A DNA stretch of 64,000 bases from Devosia elaeis (GCF_001650025.1 NZ_LVVY01000067.1:32358-96357), one strand, 5' to 3'. Positions 7,976-16,914 are shown, numbered from the stretch's first letter. Notes: generated by a model from the letters alone, not told the origin. Numbers and translations are program-made.

Positions 7976-9210
7976 GCCATCCTCTTGTCGAGGCTGCGCT
8001 GGTGGAGCAGTTCGGGGAATAACCGTGCCCAGGCGCCGGCGATGATCATGGCACCGACGCCACCCATGATCGCCGCCGGAACCGGCCCGAACAGGTGGGC
8101 CACGGTGCCGGCGCGGAAATCGCCCAATTCGTTGGACGCGCCGACAAAGACGGAATTGACCGCATTGACGCGCCCGCGCACCGCCTCGGGCGTCCAGAGC
8201 TGCATGATGGTCTCGCGGATGGTGACGCTGACCATGTCGGCGGCCCCGACCAGCGCCAGGGCGGCCATGGAGAGCCAGACATTGGTGGAGAGGCCGAAGA
8301 TGACGGTGAAGGCACCGAAAAGCGCCACGAACAGGAACAGCAGCTTGCCCGCATGGTCGCGCACCGGATGGCGCATCAGCCAAAACGCCATGACCAGCGC
8401 GCCGATGCCCGGCGCGGCGCGCAGCAGGCCCAGCTCTTCCGGCCCGGCATTGAGGATATCCTTGGCATAGATCGGCATCAAAGCCACCGCACCGCCGGCC
8501 ATGACGGCGAACATGTCGAGCGACATCGCGCCCAGGACGACGCGGTTGGAAAAGATGTAGCGGAAACCGCCGAGCAGGGTTTCGAGGCTCTTGGCCTGCG
8601 CCTGCCGCAATTGGGCCGGGCGCGGAATGAGCGATACCATGATCACGGCAACCAGGATCAGCCCGGCGGCCACCCCGAAGGCGGTTTCGGCGGAAATGCC
8701 ATAGAGCAGGCCACCGGCGGCCGGCCCCATGATCGAGGCGAATTGCCAGGCCGAGGCATTGGCGGTGATGGCATTGGCCAGGGCCTGCGGCGGCACGATA
8801 TTGGGCGCCAGCGATTGCGCCGCCGGCCCCCAGAAGGCGCGGGCCGTGCCCAGGAGGAACAGAATGGCGAAGATGGGCCAGATCTGGTCGGCATCGGCAT
8901 TGGCGAGCAGGAAAAAGCCCAGGGCGCAGGCAGCCTCGACCAGAAGACAGATCCGCATGATGCCGCGACGGCTGAAGCGGTCGGCGGTGAGCCCGGTGAC
9001 CAGGATCAGCAGCAGAGCCGGCGCGAAGAGGCAGAGGCCCACCACGCCGAGCAGAAAGGCATTGCCGGTGACGTCATAAACCTGCCAGGCCACCGACACC
9101 GCCATGATCTGCACGGCGAAGCTGACGAACAGGGTGGTGAGCCAGAAAAAGCGGAAGCCGCGATAGTGAAAGGCGTATTTGGACGGTTCGGCGGAGGCGG
9201 GAGTGCTCAT
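7972..9210 (-). CDS. MFS transporter, EntS-like exporter family
   Basis: A 411-residue major facilitator superfamily protein with about 10-12 transmembrane segments. The N-terminal FRFFWLTTLFVSFAVQIMAV and the TADRFSRRGIM loop match the MFS_3/EntS subgroup of drug or siderophore exporters. A start six codons upstream is possible, but 9210 has AGGG five bases before it and is preferred. The terminal stop overlaps the stop of the convergent CPBP gene. No neighbour indicates a substrate. Confidence 0.85.
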   Translation of the reverse strand: MSTPASAEPSKYAFHYRGFRFFWLTTLFVSFAVQIMAVSVAWQVYDVTGNAFLLGVVGLCLFAPALLLILVTGLTADRFSRRGIMRICLLVEAACALGFFLLANADADQIWPIFAILFLLGTARAFWGPAAQSLAPNIVPPQALANAITANASAWQFASIMGPAAGGLLYGISAETAFGVAAGLILVAVIMVSLIPRPAQLRQAQAKSLETLLGGFRYIFSNRVVLGAMSLDMFAVMAGGAVALMPIYAKDILNAGPEELGLLRAAPGIGALVMAFWLMRHPVRDHAGKLLFLFVALFGAFTVIFGLSTNVWLSMAALALVGAADMVSVTIRETIMQLWTPEAVRGRVNAVNSVFVGASNELGDFRAGTVAHLFGPVPAAIMGGVGAMIIAGAWARLFPELLHQRSLDKRMA

Positions 9211-9302
9211 GATGCCCTGCCATCGCATTTCGGCGATGGGCGGTCAAAGGGGATTTGGGGCCGAGTATCGGCGAGCCTGGCATGCGCGTGAAGCATCGGC
9301 TC

Positions 9303-9373
9303 TTTCCCCACCCTCCCCCTTTGAGGGGAGGGTAGCGCAGCTTAGCCGCTGGCTTAGCGGAGCTGGGCGGGGG
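9303..9373. repeat. family-D palindromic repeat
   Basis: CCCTCCCC-ctttga-GGGGAGGG is followed by the dyad TTAGCCGCTGGCTTAGCGG and a GGCGGGGGTGAGG tail. It lies in a 492-base gene-free gap (9211-9702) between the MFS and trmJ starts/ends that is filled almost entirely by repeats; no ORF in it looks real. Confidence 0.6.
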
Positions 9374-9443
9374 TGAGGCGGTTCCGACGAGCGGCGGCGC
9401 CTGACGACGGCGCCCCCCTCCCGAGCGCCGCTAGGGTCCTTTG

Positions 9444-9497
9444 GACCCAAGCTTTGCTTGCCCTCCCCGCAAGGGGGAGGGTGGCGGTGGGGCCGTG
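9444..9497. repeat. family-D-like palindromic repeat
   Basis: TTGCTTGCCCTCCCC / GGGGGAGGG hairpin with a GGCGGTGGGGCC tail, related in stem sequence to the repeat at 9303-9373. It lies in the same repeat-filled gap. Confidence 0.5.
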
Positions 9498-9525
9498 ATT
9501 CCAGCTCAATGTGGACTGCTTTAAG

Positions 9526-9672
9526 GGCATCTAAGCCAAGCTGGATCGTCACCCTCGGGCTTGACCCGAGGGTTCTTTGTCTCGGGTGTATCGCAAACGC
9601 CCTCGGGTCGAACCCGAGGGTGACGAGCGGTGGGTGGGGTGGTGCAGGTATCCACTGATGGCCCCCTCGTTC
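9526..9672 (+). repeat. composite repeat element, copy 1
   Basis: Two family-A hairpins in opposite orientation (9546-9572 and 9600-9625) flank a conserved centre TTCTTTGT...GCAAACG. They are followed by a conserved tail GCGGTGGGTGGGGTGGT and TCCACT-GATGGCCCCC. The upstream CATCTAA-CCAA flank is also shared with copy 3. Copies 2 and 3 are at 11570-11723 (inverted) and 16915-17087. Confidence 0.85.
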
Positions 9673-9702
9673 CCTTCCCCAGGAGGCCGGCGGGGGAGAA
9701 AC

Positions 9703-10500
9703 CTACTCCTCTGCCTTCTTCATCCGGTTGGGATTGGGGCGTTCGTGGCGGCGGTCGATGGAGGAGATGACGCCGCGCAGGGTGCGGATTTCCTGGGCGG
9801 TGAAGCGACCGCGCGTCAGGGCGGTGCGCAGATTGTTGACCATGCTGGGGCGCTTGTCGGGCGTGGTGAAGAAGCCGGTCTGGTCGAGGACGCCTTCGAG
9901 ATGCTCGAACAGGCCGACCAGTTCCTGGCGCGGCGCAGCCTCGTCCAGCCCGTCGCTGAAGGGCAGCGCCCTGCCCTCGGCGCCGGTGCGGCGCCATTCA
10001 TAGGACATGAGCAGGACGGCCTGGGCGATATTGAGCGAGGCGAAGGCGGGCTCGACCGGCAGGGTGACGATGGCATCGGCCATGGAAACCTCGTCATTGA
10101 GCAGGCCCCAGCGCTCGCGGCCGAACAGCAGGCCCGCATGGCGCCCGCCGGCAATATGGGCGGCCATATTGCCCGACGCCTCTTCGGGGCCGAGCACTTC
10201 CTTCTGCATGTCGCGCGAGCGGGCGGTGGTGGCATAGACCAGGGTGAGGTCGCCAATGGCCTCCTCCAGCGTCTCGAAGACGCGAACCCGCTCCAGCACA
10301 TGGTCGGCGCGGGAGGCGGCGGCGATGGCCTTTTCATTGGGCCAGCCATCGCGCGGCCGCACCAGCCGCAAATCCCAGAGCCCGAAATTGGCCATGGCGC
10401 GGGCGGCCGAACCGATATTCTCGCCCAATTGCGGCTCGACCAGGATGACGGCCGGACAGGCCTTGAAACTGGTTTCCTGAGAGCGATCGGTGCCCGCCAT
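9703..10500 (-). CDS. trmJ: TrmJ-like tRNA/rRNA methyltransferase (SpoU/TrmH family)
   Basis: A 264-residue SPOUT-class RNA 2'-O-methyltransferase. The AdoMet-binding knot motifs are LVEPQLGENIGSAARAMANFG near the N-terminus, then GLLFGRERWGLLNDEV and LPVEPAFASLNIAQAVLLMSYEW, which match TrmJ (Cm32/Um32 of tRNA). The frame extends 12 codons upstream, but Met at 10500 has an AAGG-type Shine-Dalgarno. The 3' end abuts a repeat-rich gap. TrmJ acts on tRNA position 32, the same nucleotide modified by TtcA elsewhere in this window. Confidence 0.87.
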   Translation of the reverse strand: MAGTDRSQETSFKACPAVILVEPQLGENIGSAARAMANFGLWDLRLVRPRDGWPNEKAIAAASRADHVLERVRVFETLEEAIGDLTLVYATTARSRDMQKEVLGPEEASGNMAAHIAGGRHAGLLFGRERWGLLNDEVSMADAIVTLPVEPAFASLNIAQAVLLMSYEWRRTGAEGRALPFSDGLDEAAPRQELVGLFEHLEGVLDQTGFFTTPDKRPSMVNNLRTALTRGRFTAQEIRTLRGVISSIDRRHERPNPNRMKKAEE

Positions 10501-10640
10501 CTTGCCTGCCTTGGTTTTTCGCAATGGTGGCGTCATACATGGGCGGCGAGGCGAAAAAAAGCGTTTCGGTGCTCGGCTGCGTCAGCCAGGACCGTGCGAT
10601 GACCGAAAAGTTCCCTTTGGTTGCTTTCCTCACCCACGGC

Positions 10641-10710
10641 GTCATTCCCGCGGAGGCGGGAACCCCTGTTTAATACAACGGAGGTCCCCGCTTTCGCGAG
10701 GATGACATCG
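10641..10710. repeat. family-B double-hairpin repeat, copy 2
   Basis: GTCATTCCCGCggaGGCGGGAACC is followed, after CTGTTT-AA-ACAACGGAGG, by TCCCCGCttTCGCGAGGATGACAT. It matches the unit at 4125-4190 in sequence and length, with GTCAT/ATGAC ends. It lies in the 245-base gap between trmJ and the RimJ-like gene. Confidence 0.75.
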
Positions 10711-10745
10711 TGAAAATTCACGGATTGGTGCGCCCGAAACGCCTC

Positions 10746-11369
10746 TCAGGCGGCCGGCGAGCCGTAGGAGGGCCAGGCGACCTTGCGCTGCAGGGGCATG
10801 TCGAGCACCTTGCTGTCGCGCAGCCATTCGCGGTCGAGCAGGGCGAAATGCAATTCCTCGTCCCATTCGCCCTGGAACAGGGCATGTTCGCGATAATGCG
10901 CTTCGAGCCGCATGCCCAGATTCTGCAGCAGCTTGATGGAATGGTGGCAGCGCCCGTCGCAGCGCGCCATCAGCCGATGGACGCGGAAATGATCGAAGGC
11001 GAGATCGAACATGGCGCGCAGGGCCTCGGTGAGATAGCCTTGGCCGCTATAGGACGGCGCGATGACGAAACGCACCTCGCCCTGCCCGGCCGTGGCATCG
11101 GCCCATTTGAGGCTGACCTGCCCCAGGAGCGCCTTGTCGCCCTTGCGTTCCATGGCCAGGGTCAGCGCATCGCCGGGCCGGTGAATCTCCACCTGATTGC
11201 GCATGATTCCAACCGCCGCCGCCACATCGTCCGCATAGCGGGTCTGGCGCTCCACATAGCGCTGCACATTGGGCAGCGTATGATAGCGCGCCACGGCCTC
11301 GCAATCGCTGCGCTCGAAAGGACGCAGGCGCAAGTGATTGGTTTCAATAGGCAAAAGCAATGTGGACAT
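10746..11369 (-). CDS. GNAT acetyltransferase, RimJ/RimL type (paralogue 1)
   Basis: A 207-residue GNAT N-acetyltransferase of the RimJ/RimL group. The start is NHLRLRPFERSDCEAV, the acetyl-CoA loop lies around SYSGQGYLTEALRAMFDLAF, and the C-terminus is NLGMRLEAHYREHALFQGEWDEELHFALL. This group acetylates ribosomal protein N-termini or small amines; the substrate is not predictable. GGGAGA precedes the ATG. A paralogue with the same ending lies 0.5 kb away at 11829-12395, on the same strand, with a composite repeat between them. Confidence 0.88.
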   Translation of the reverse strand: MSTLLLPIETNHLRLRPFERSDCEAVARYHTLPNVQRYVERQTRYADDVAAAVGIMRNQVEIHRPGDALTLAMERKGDKALLGQVSLKWADATAGQGEVRFVIAPSYSGQGYLTEALRAMFDLAFDHFRVHRLMARCDGRCHHSIKLLQNLGMRLEAHYREHALFQGEWDEELHFALLDREWLRDSKVLDMPLQRKVAWPSYGSPAA

Positions 11370-11569
11370 GATGAGACTCTCCCGGTGGCCTGGTGCAAAG
11401 CCCTGAACCGAGAACGTCTCCTCACTGGCGAAGTTCCTGACAATTAGCGGAAAATATTGCCAGATCGGGGGTTGAAAAAGGAATGGCGCGGGCAGGTGTG
11501 TTCAAGCGCTCCGAACCGGGCACTGGAGCATTCCGCATTTGGCTGGAATCGCGGCTCTTTTGCTTCCCT

Positions 11570-11723
11570 CCCCCTTAAGAGGAGGGCTTGAGGGAGAGGC
11601 CATCCGTGGGTAACTGAACCACCCCCACCCACCGATCGTCACCCTCGGGCTTGACCCGAGGGCATTTGCGATATGCCCAAAAACAAAGAACCCTCGGGTC
11701 AGGCCCGAGGGTGACGATCCGCG
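11570..11723 (-). repeat. composite repeat element, copy 2 (inverted)
   Basis: Read on the minus strand this has the same order as copies 1 and 3: hairpin A, centre TTCTTTGTTTTTGGGC...GCAAA, hairpin A, tail GATCGGTGGGTGGGGGTGGT, then ACCCACGGATGGCC and a CCTCTTAAGGGGG end. It lies in a 459-base gene-free gap (11370-11828); the remaining 200 bases (11370-11569) show nothing recognisable. Confidence 0.85.
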
Positions 11724-11812
11724 TTGGAAGGTGACGACCCAGATGGGGGGTAACGATCCCAATTGGGGGTAACAATCCGGATTGGGGATGACGATCCGGA
11801 TTGCGGGGGGCG
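11711..11812. repeat. degenerate tandem repeat, about five 18-20-bp units
   Basis: Five successive units follow the pattern GTGACGATCC-GnATTGGGG: GTGACGATCCGCGTTGGAAG, GTGACGACCCAGATGGGGGG, TAACGATCCCAATTGGGG, GTAACAATCCGGATTGGGG and ATGACGATCCGGATTGCGGGG. The first unit begins at the edge of composite repeat copy 2. The array ends just before the second RimJ-like gene. Confidence 0.75.
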
Positions 11813-11828
11813 CTTCCGGCTGGAAGCG

Positions 11829-12395
11829 CTATTGCCGCAGGGCCAGCCATTCGCGGCGCAGGATGGCGTAGTAGAATTCCTCGTCCCAGCCGCCCTTGAA
11901 CAGGGCATGTTCGCGGAAATGCGCCTCGCGGCGCATGCCCAGCCGCTCCATCAGCCGCCAGGAGCCGGTATTGCCGGCATCGCAGCGGGCATAGACCCGG
12001 TGCAGGTCCGCCTCGGTAAAAGCCACTTCCAGCAGCCGGGCCGACGCCTCGCTGGCATAGCCGCGCCCCTGGTGCTCGGGATGGAAAATCCAGCCCAGCT
12101 CGCCCTGCCGCGCCTCCACCGACCGCCAGATCAGCGAAACCTCGCCGATCAGCACGCCATCATCGGCCTTTTCCACGGCGAGGATGATGCGGTCGCCTTC
12201 TTTCTCCAGGCCCAGTTCGGTGGTCCGCTGCTGCACAGCCAGGGCGCATTCCTCGCGGCTGAGCGGGGGGTCGAACAGATAACGCGCCACGTCCTCGCGG
12301 CTGCGATAGGCGAAGACGGCATCGACATCGCCGCGCGTGAAGGGGCGCAGCCGCAGCCGTTCGGTCTCGAGCGGATAGTGCAGAAGAAAATTCAT
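11829..12395 (-). CDS. GNAT acetyltransferase, RimJ/RimL type (paralogue 2)
   Basis: A 188-residue GNAT protein closely related to the one at 10.7 kb. It has ERLRLRPFTRGDVDAVFAYR at the start, HPEHQGRGYASEASARLLEVAF at the acetyl-CoA site and ERLGMRREAHFREHALFKGG near the end. The frame is open for 146 further codons upstream, but that stretch overlaps the divergent GFA gene. The ATG at 12395 has GGAGG just upstream and fits the domain start. The pair looks like a tandem duplication now separated by repeats. Confidence 0.88.
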   Translation of the reverse strand: MNFLLHYPLETERLRLRPFTRGDVDAVFAYRSREDVARYLFDPPLSREECALAVQQRTTELGLEKEGDRIILAVEKADDGVLIGEVSLIWRSVEARQGELGWIFHPEHQGRGYASEASARLLEVAFTEADLHRVYARCDAGNTGSWRLMERLGMRREAHFREHALFKGGWDEEFYYAILRREWLALRQ

Positions 12396-12489
12396 GGCTC
12401 CTCCATGCCATAGCTTGCCGCCCGCGCGCCAGCCCGGCGCCATGCGGAGAGGCTTGCGGCGCGCGCGGCCCCGTGCCAGCCTCCGCGCC

Positions 12490-12927
12490 ATGAGCAAGAT
12501 GCCCCAACTCGGCCTGATTGCCACCTGCGATTGCGGGGCGGTGACGCTGCATGCCAGCGGCCGGGCGATCTCGATGTTCCAATGCGCCTGCCTCAATTGC
12601 CAGAAGGTATCGGGCGGCGGCCATTCCTCGGTCGTGCTGCTGCCCGCCGAAGCCGTGCGCGTGACCGGTGCAACCAAAAGCGTTGTGCGGCCAGCCGATT
12701 CCGGGGCGAAGTTCACGCGGCACTTCTGCCCCGAATGCGGCACGACCCTGTTTGCCCAATCCTCGCGCGCGCCGGCCTTCAGAATCGTGCCGGCCGGGCT
12801 GTTCGCCGGGCAGAACGAATGGTTCGCGCCCAACCAGTTGATCTTCGCGCGCAGCCACCAGGATTGGGACCGGCTGGCCGAAAACCTGCCGCGTCATCAG
12901 GCCTATCGCCCGGAGGCATCGTCATGA
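12490..12927 (+). CDS. GFA-family zinc-binding protein (CENP-V/GFA domain)
   Basis: A 145-residue protein with the glutathione-dependent formaldehyde-activating (GFA) zinc fold. Motifs are CDCGAVTL, CACLNCQKVSG and HFCPECGT, giving the family's cysteine ligands. Most GFA paralogues have no proven enzymatic activity, so only the fold is assigned. No clear Shine-Dalgarno is visible before 12490, and an upstream ATG at 12442 is possible. The stop overlaps the next gene's ATG (ATGA). Confidence 0.85.
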   Translation: MSKMPQLGLIATCDCGAVTLHASGRAISMFQCACLNCQKVSGGGHSSVVLLPAEAVRVTGATKSVVRPADSGAKFTRHFCPECGTTLFAQSSRAPAFRIVPAGLFAGQNEWFAPNQLIFARSHQDWDRLAENLPRHQAYRPEASS

Positions 12928-13259
12928 GCATGGCGCGCGAAGAGCTGGCCGACCGCATCAGGACGCTGCTGCCGCCGGGCCTGCATCCGCGCGAAAAGCG
13001 CATGTTCGGCGGCATCGCCTTCATGCAGGACGGCAATATGCTGGTCTGCCCGCTCAAGGACGGGGCGCTGCTGGTGCGGGTGGGCAAGGACGGCATGGAC
13101 GCGGCGCTGGCCCGGCCGGGCGCCGAAATCATGGAAATGTCGGGCCGCACCATGGGCGGTTTCGTCGTGGTTTCGGGCGATGCCATCGAGGACGACGAGG
13201 ACCTGGCGGGCTGGATTTCCACCGCCCATGCCTTCGTGCGCACCCTGCCCCCGAAATAG
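12924..13259 (+). CDS. TfoX N-terminal domain protein
   Basis: A 111-residue protein corresponding to the N-terminal domain of TfoX/Sxy. The features are the REKRMFGGIAFMQDGNMLVCPLKDGALLVRVGKD core and a GRTMGGFVVV strand. It lacks the C-terminal TfoX domain, like many alphaproteobacterial homologues whose role in competence is unproven. Its ATG overlaps the GFA stop by 4 bases, and CGGAGG lies upstream inside the GFA gene, indicating translational coupling. Confidence 0.85.
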   Translation: MSMAREELADRIRTLLPPGLHPREKRMFGGIAFMQDGNMLVCPLKDGALLVRVGKDGMDAALARPGAEIMEMSGRTMGGFVVVSGDAIEDDEDLAGWISTAHAFVRTLPPK

Positions 13260-13377
13260 CCCGCCCGATGGGCAAGACCCCTTGCCGAGGCCGTCTTTGC
13301 GCTTTCCGCCAGCGATGCTATACGGGCCACCGACAGGGCCGAAGGGCCGGAAATTGCATTTTCAAGGGAGTTAATCG

Positions 13378-14589
13378 ATGAGCAAGATCAAGGTCGCCAA
13401 CCCGGTCGTGGACCTCGACGGCGATGAGATGACCCGGATCATCTGGCAGGCGATCAAGGACAAGCTCATCCACCCCTATCTGGACCTGCCGATCGAATAT
13501 TACGATCTGTCGGTGGAAAACCGCGACGCCACCGACGACCAGGTGACCGTGGATTCGGCCAATGCCATCAAGAAATACGGCGTCGGCATCAAGTGCGCCA
13601 CCATCACCCCCGACGAGGCCCGCGTCGAGGAATTCGGCCTCAAGAAGATGTGGAAGTCGCCCAACGGCACCATCCGCAACATCCTGGGCGGCGTGATCTT
13701 CCGCGAGCCGATCATCTGCAAGAACGTGCCGCGCCTGGTGCCGGGCTGGACCCAGCCGATCATCGTGGGCCGCCATGCCTTCGGCGACCAGTACCGCGCC
13801 ACCGATTTCAAGTTCCCCGGCAAGGGCAAGCTGACGATGAAGTTCGTCGGCGAGGACGGCACCACGATCGAGCACGACGTGTTCGACGCCCCGAGCGCCG
13901 GCGTGGCCATGGGCATGTACAATCTCGACGATTCCATCGCCGATTTCGCCCGCGCCTCGATGAACTACGCCCTCAATCGCGGCGTGCCCTGCTATCTCTC
14001 GACCAAGAACACCATCCTCAAGGTCTATGACGGCCGCTTCAAGGATATCTTCCAGGAGATCTACGACGCCGAGTTCAAGGAGCAGTTCGAGGCCAAGAAG
14101 ATCTGGTACGAACACCGCCTGATCGACGACATGGTCGCCTCCGCGCTCAAGTGGAGCGGCGGCTATGTCTGGGCGTGCAAGAACTATGACGGCGACGTGC
14201 AGTCCGACACCGTGGCGCAGGGTTTCGGCTCGCTGGGCCTGATGACCTCGGTGCTGATGACGCCCGATGGCAAGACGGTGGAAGCCGAAGCCGCCCACGG
14301 CACCGTGACCCGTCACTACCGCCAGCACCAGCAGGGCAAGGAAACCTCGACCAATTCGACCGCCTCGATCTTCGCCTGGACCCGTGGCCTCGCCCACCGC
14401 GCCAAGCTCGACGACAATACCGAACTGGCCAAGTTCGCCGCCACGCTCGAAAAGGTCACCGTCGACACGATCGAGGAAGGCAAGATGACCAAGGACCTCT
14501 CCCTGCTCGTCGGCCCCGACCAGCCCTGGCTCTCCACCCTGGGCTTCCTGGATGCCATCGACCAGAACCTGCAGAAGGCCATGGCGTAA
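13378..14589 (+). CDS. icd: NADP-dependent isocitrate dehydrogenase
   Basis: A 403-residue enzyme of the TCA cycle, isocitrate to 2-oxoglutarate plus CO2 and NADPH. The start [23 protein letters not shown] and the internal [12 protein letters not shown] and [14 protein letters not shown] mark the homodimeric eukaryotic-type (subfamily II) enzyme usual in Alphaproteobacteria. AAGGGAG lies upstream of the ATG. It is monocistronic with a strong terminator. The neighbourhood with alaS and recA is conserved in the order Hyphomicrobiales. Confidence 0.97.
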   Translation: MSKIKVANPVVDLDGDEMTRIIWQAIKDKLIHPYLDLPIEYYDLSVENRDATDDQVTVDSANAIKKYGVGIKCATITPDEARVEEFGLKKMWKSPNGTIRNILGGVIFREPIICKNVPRLVPGWTQPIIVGRHAFGDQYRATDFKFPGKGKLTMKFVGEDGTTIEHDVFDAPSAGVAMGMYNLDDSIADFARASMNYALNRGVPCYLSTKNTILKVYDGRFKDIFQEIYDAEFKEQFEAKKIWYEHRLIDDMVASALKWSGGYVWACKNYDGDVQSDTVAQGFGSLGLMTSVLMTPDGKTVEAEAAHGTVTRHYRQHQQGKETSTNSTASIFAWTRGLAHRAKLDDNTELAKFAATLEKVTVDTIEEGKMTKDLSLLVGPDQPWLSTLGFLDAIDQNLQKAMA

Positions 14590-14611
14590 GCCTGCCGGAA
14601 CGACATGATGC

Positions 14612-14639
14612 AAGGCCGGGAGCGATCCCGGCCTTTTTT
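14612..14639 (+). terminator. rho-independent terminator of icd
   Basis: AAGGCCGGGA-gcga-TCCCGGCCTT followed by TTTT, a 10-bp perfect stem 22 bases after the stop codon. Confidence 0.93.
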
Positions 14640-14701
14640 GTCGGGCCGCCGCAATTTATACAGCTTCGGCGGCAAGGATCCGGAACGGACGGGAGGCAAG
14701 C

Positions 14702-15709
14702 ATGAAGCGTCGATATCGTGTGGGCGGCATCGTGCTCGCGGCGCTGGCGGCCGTCTATTTCTTCAATGCCGGCTGGCGGGTCGGCCCGCCTGACGACGCC
14801 GAACTGCGCCTCATCGCCCATCGCGGCGTGCACCAGACCTTTCACCGCGACGATCTCGACAGCGATACCTGCACCGCCGAGCGCATCGACGCGCCGCGCC
14901 ACGCCCTGCTGGAAAACACCCTGCCCTCCATGCAGGCCGCCTTTGCCGCCGGCGCCGACGTGGTGGAACTGGACGTGCACCCCACCACGGACGGACGGCT
15001 GGCGGTGATGCATGACTGGACCGTGGATTGCCGCACCGATGGCACGGGCGAGACCCGGGCGCATGCCATGGCCGAGCTCAAGGCGCTCGATATCGGCCAT
15101 GGCTATACCGCCGATGGGGGCCGGACCTATCCCTTCCGCGGCACGGGACCAGGACAGATGCCGGAGCTGGAGGAGGTGCTGTCGGCGATGCCGGAGCGGC
15201 GTTTCCTCGTCAATTTCAAGAGCCGCGAAGCGCGCGAGGGCGACATGCTGGCCGCGCTGGTGGCGGCACATCCTCAATGGCAACCGGCCATCTGGGGCGC
15301 CTATGGCGGCGACGAGCCCACCTATCGCGCCCAGGCGCTGATCGGGAACCTGCATGTCTGGTCACGGCGGGGCCTGGTGGATTGTCTCACCCAATATGCG
15401 GGCCTGGGCTGGACCGGCTTCGTGCCGGAAGCCTGCCGCAATACGCAGGTGATGATCCCGATCAATGTGGCGCCCTGGCTCTGGGGCTGGCCCAACCTGC
15501 TCCAGGCGCGGCTGCGCGAGGCGGGCAGCGAGATCATCCTGCTCGGCTCCTTCGGCGCGGGCGATCCGGGCACGGCGGGCATCGACGATCTGGAGACGCT
15601 GGCCATGGTGCCAGCCGATTTCAACGGCTATGTCTGGACCAACAGGATCGAACTGATCGGCCCGGCGCTCAAAAACCTTCCGGCCCCTGCTTTGCCCCCG
15701 GCACCGTAA
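14702..15709 (+). CDS. glycerophosphodiester phosphodiesterase family protein
   Basis: A 335-residue GDPD-family phosphodiesterase with one N-terminal hydrophobic anchor or uncleaved signal (residues 8-22), so probably periplasmic. Catalytic and metal motifs include LIAHRGVHQ, ENTLPSM, ELDVHPTTDGRLAVMHD and, later, NFKSRE. The family hydrolyses glycerophosphodiesters to glycerol-3-phosphate and alcohols. A divergent subfamily is likely, because about 30 residues are inserted between HRG and ENT. GGGAGG lies before the ATG. It is followed by a DMT transporter in the same orientation after 74 bases. Confidence 0.85.
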   Translation: MKRRYRVGGIVLAALAAVYFFNAGWRVGPPDDAELRLIAHRGVHQTFHRDDLDSDTCTAERIDAPRHALLENTLPSMQAAFAAGADVVELDVHPTTDGRLAVMHDWTVDCRTDGTGETRAHAMAELKALDIGHGYTADGGRTYPFRGTGPGQMPELEEVLSAMPERRFLVNFKSREAREGDMLAALVAAHPQWQPAIWGAYGGDEPTYRAQALIGNLHVWSRRGLVDCLTQYAGLGWTGFVPEACRNTQVMIPINVAPWLWGWPNLLQARLREAGSEIILLGSFGAGDPGTAGIDDLETLAMVPADFNGYVWTNRIELIGPALKNLPAPALPPAP

Positions 15710-15783
15710 CGCCCCATTCATTCGGCGGCGCTAGAATGGCGGGACATTTTCATGCCCCGTCCCTTTCATCGCGGATTTGACAG

Positions 15784-16668
15784 ATGCCGATCGGCGTCAT
15801 CCTTGCCTTCCTGGCCTATGCGATATTCTCGGTGTCCGACGCGCTGATCAAGGCGACCGGCCCGGCGCTCTCCGTTTTCGAGATCGCCTTCTTCACCACC
15901 ACCTTTTCGATCATTCCCATCATGCTGACCAAGCGTGGCGAGCGCTGGCGCGACATCTACAAGCTGCACCATCCCTGGCTGGTGCATCTGCGCTGCCTGA
16001 CCGCCATTTCCGGCACAGCCTGCGTGATGTTCGCCTTCACCCATATCCTGTTCACCGATGTCTATGCCATCGGCTTCACCACGCCGCTCTTCGTGACGCT
16101 GCTCTCGGTGCTGGTGCTGCGCGAACATGTGGCCCTGCACCGCTGGATCCTGCTGTTCATCAGCTTTCTCGGGGTAATCCTGGTGATCAGGCCCGGCCTG
16201 CGCGAACTGGAAGCGGGCCATTACGTGATGATGCTGGGGGCCATGCTGGGCGCCGGCACCACCACAATCCTGCGCCATGTCGCGCCCAAGGAGCGCCGCG
16301 TCAGCCTTGTCGGCCTGCAGGTGCTCTATTCCGGCATCATCAATGGGGTGCTGATGATCCCCAGCTTCACCCTGCCCACGCTGGAGCAATTGGTCATCCT
16401 GCTCGGCATCGGCCTGCTCGGCGGCATGGGCGGCCTGCTGCTGATCCAGGCCAGCAAGCAGACCCCCGCCAATCTCATCGCCCCGGTGCAATATAGCCAG
16501 CTGATCTGGGCCATCCTGTTCGGCGCGCTGTTCTTCGGGGAATATCCGGACTGGATCGCCATTATCGGCATGCTGGTCGTGGTCGGCGCGGGGCTGATGA
16601 ATGTCCTCAGCGACAAGCGGCCCATCCGCTGGAAACCACGGGTGTTCTTCTTCCGCATCGGGGAATGA
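15784..16668 (+). CDS. EamA/DMT-family transporter
   Basis: A 294-residue inner-membrane protein with about ten transmembrane helices in two EamA repeats; the first begins GVILAFLAYAIFSVSDALIKATG. It belongs to the drug/metabolite transporter superfamily. The substrate is unknown. The Shine-Dalgarno before 15784 is weak. A 446-base gene-free gap (16669-17114) full of repeats follows. Confidence 0.85.
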   Translation: MPIGVILAFLAYAIFSVSDALIKATGPALSVFEIAFFTTTFSIIPIMLTKRGERWRDIYKLHHPWLVHLRCLTAISGTACVMFAFTHILFTDVYAIGFTTPLFVTLLSVLVLREHVALHRWILLFISFLGVILVIRPGLRELEAGHYVMMLGAMLGAGTTTILRHVAPKERRVSLVGLQVLYSGIINGVLMIPSFTLPTLEQLVILLGIGLLGGMGGLLLIQASKQTPANLIAPVQYSQLIWAILFGALFFGEYPDWIAIIGMLVVVGAGLMNVLSDKRPIRWKPRVFFFRIGE

Positions 16669-16721
16669 AGGGGGGACTGGCGCGCCCCTAAATCGTACTA
16701 CTTCTTATGGCCGTCATCCAG

Positions 16722-16816
16722 TAGGCCTTATCCTGAGCCTGTCGAAGGACGAGAGCGTGGCACTGAGACTCTCGCGTTCCCGACCTCGTGGTTCGACAAG
16801 CTCACAATGAGGTCTA
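16722..16816. repeat. family-C long inverted repeat
   Basis: The left arm contains CCTGAGCCTGTCGAA and the right arm contains TTCGACAAGCTCA with a closing TGAGGTC. The unit is about 95 bases and can fold into one long imperfect hairpin. A better-preserved copy is at 24467-24560. Confidence 0.75.
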
Positions 16817-16914
16817 GGGTTATTCACTTGAAGGTCCCCACCGGGGATGACTTCGCTCAAGACAAGCACTCCTGCCCCGGAGCGACCGCCAGGCCCTAGA
16901 TCATTTCACGTTTA

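Noticed and set aside
9303..9700. CRISPR-like array in the repeat-filled gap
   Set aside because: The repeats are unequal palindromes of different families without regular spacers, and no cas genes are nearby.
11829..12833. Long form (334 codons) of the second GNAT gene
   Set aside because: The extension overlaps the well-supported GFA gene on the other strand and lies upstream of the domain and ribosome binding site.
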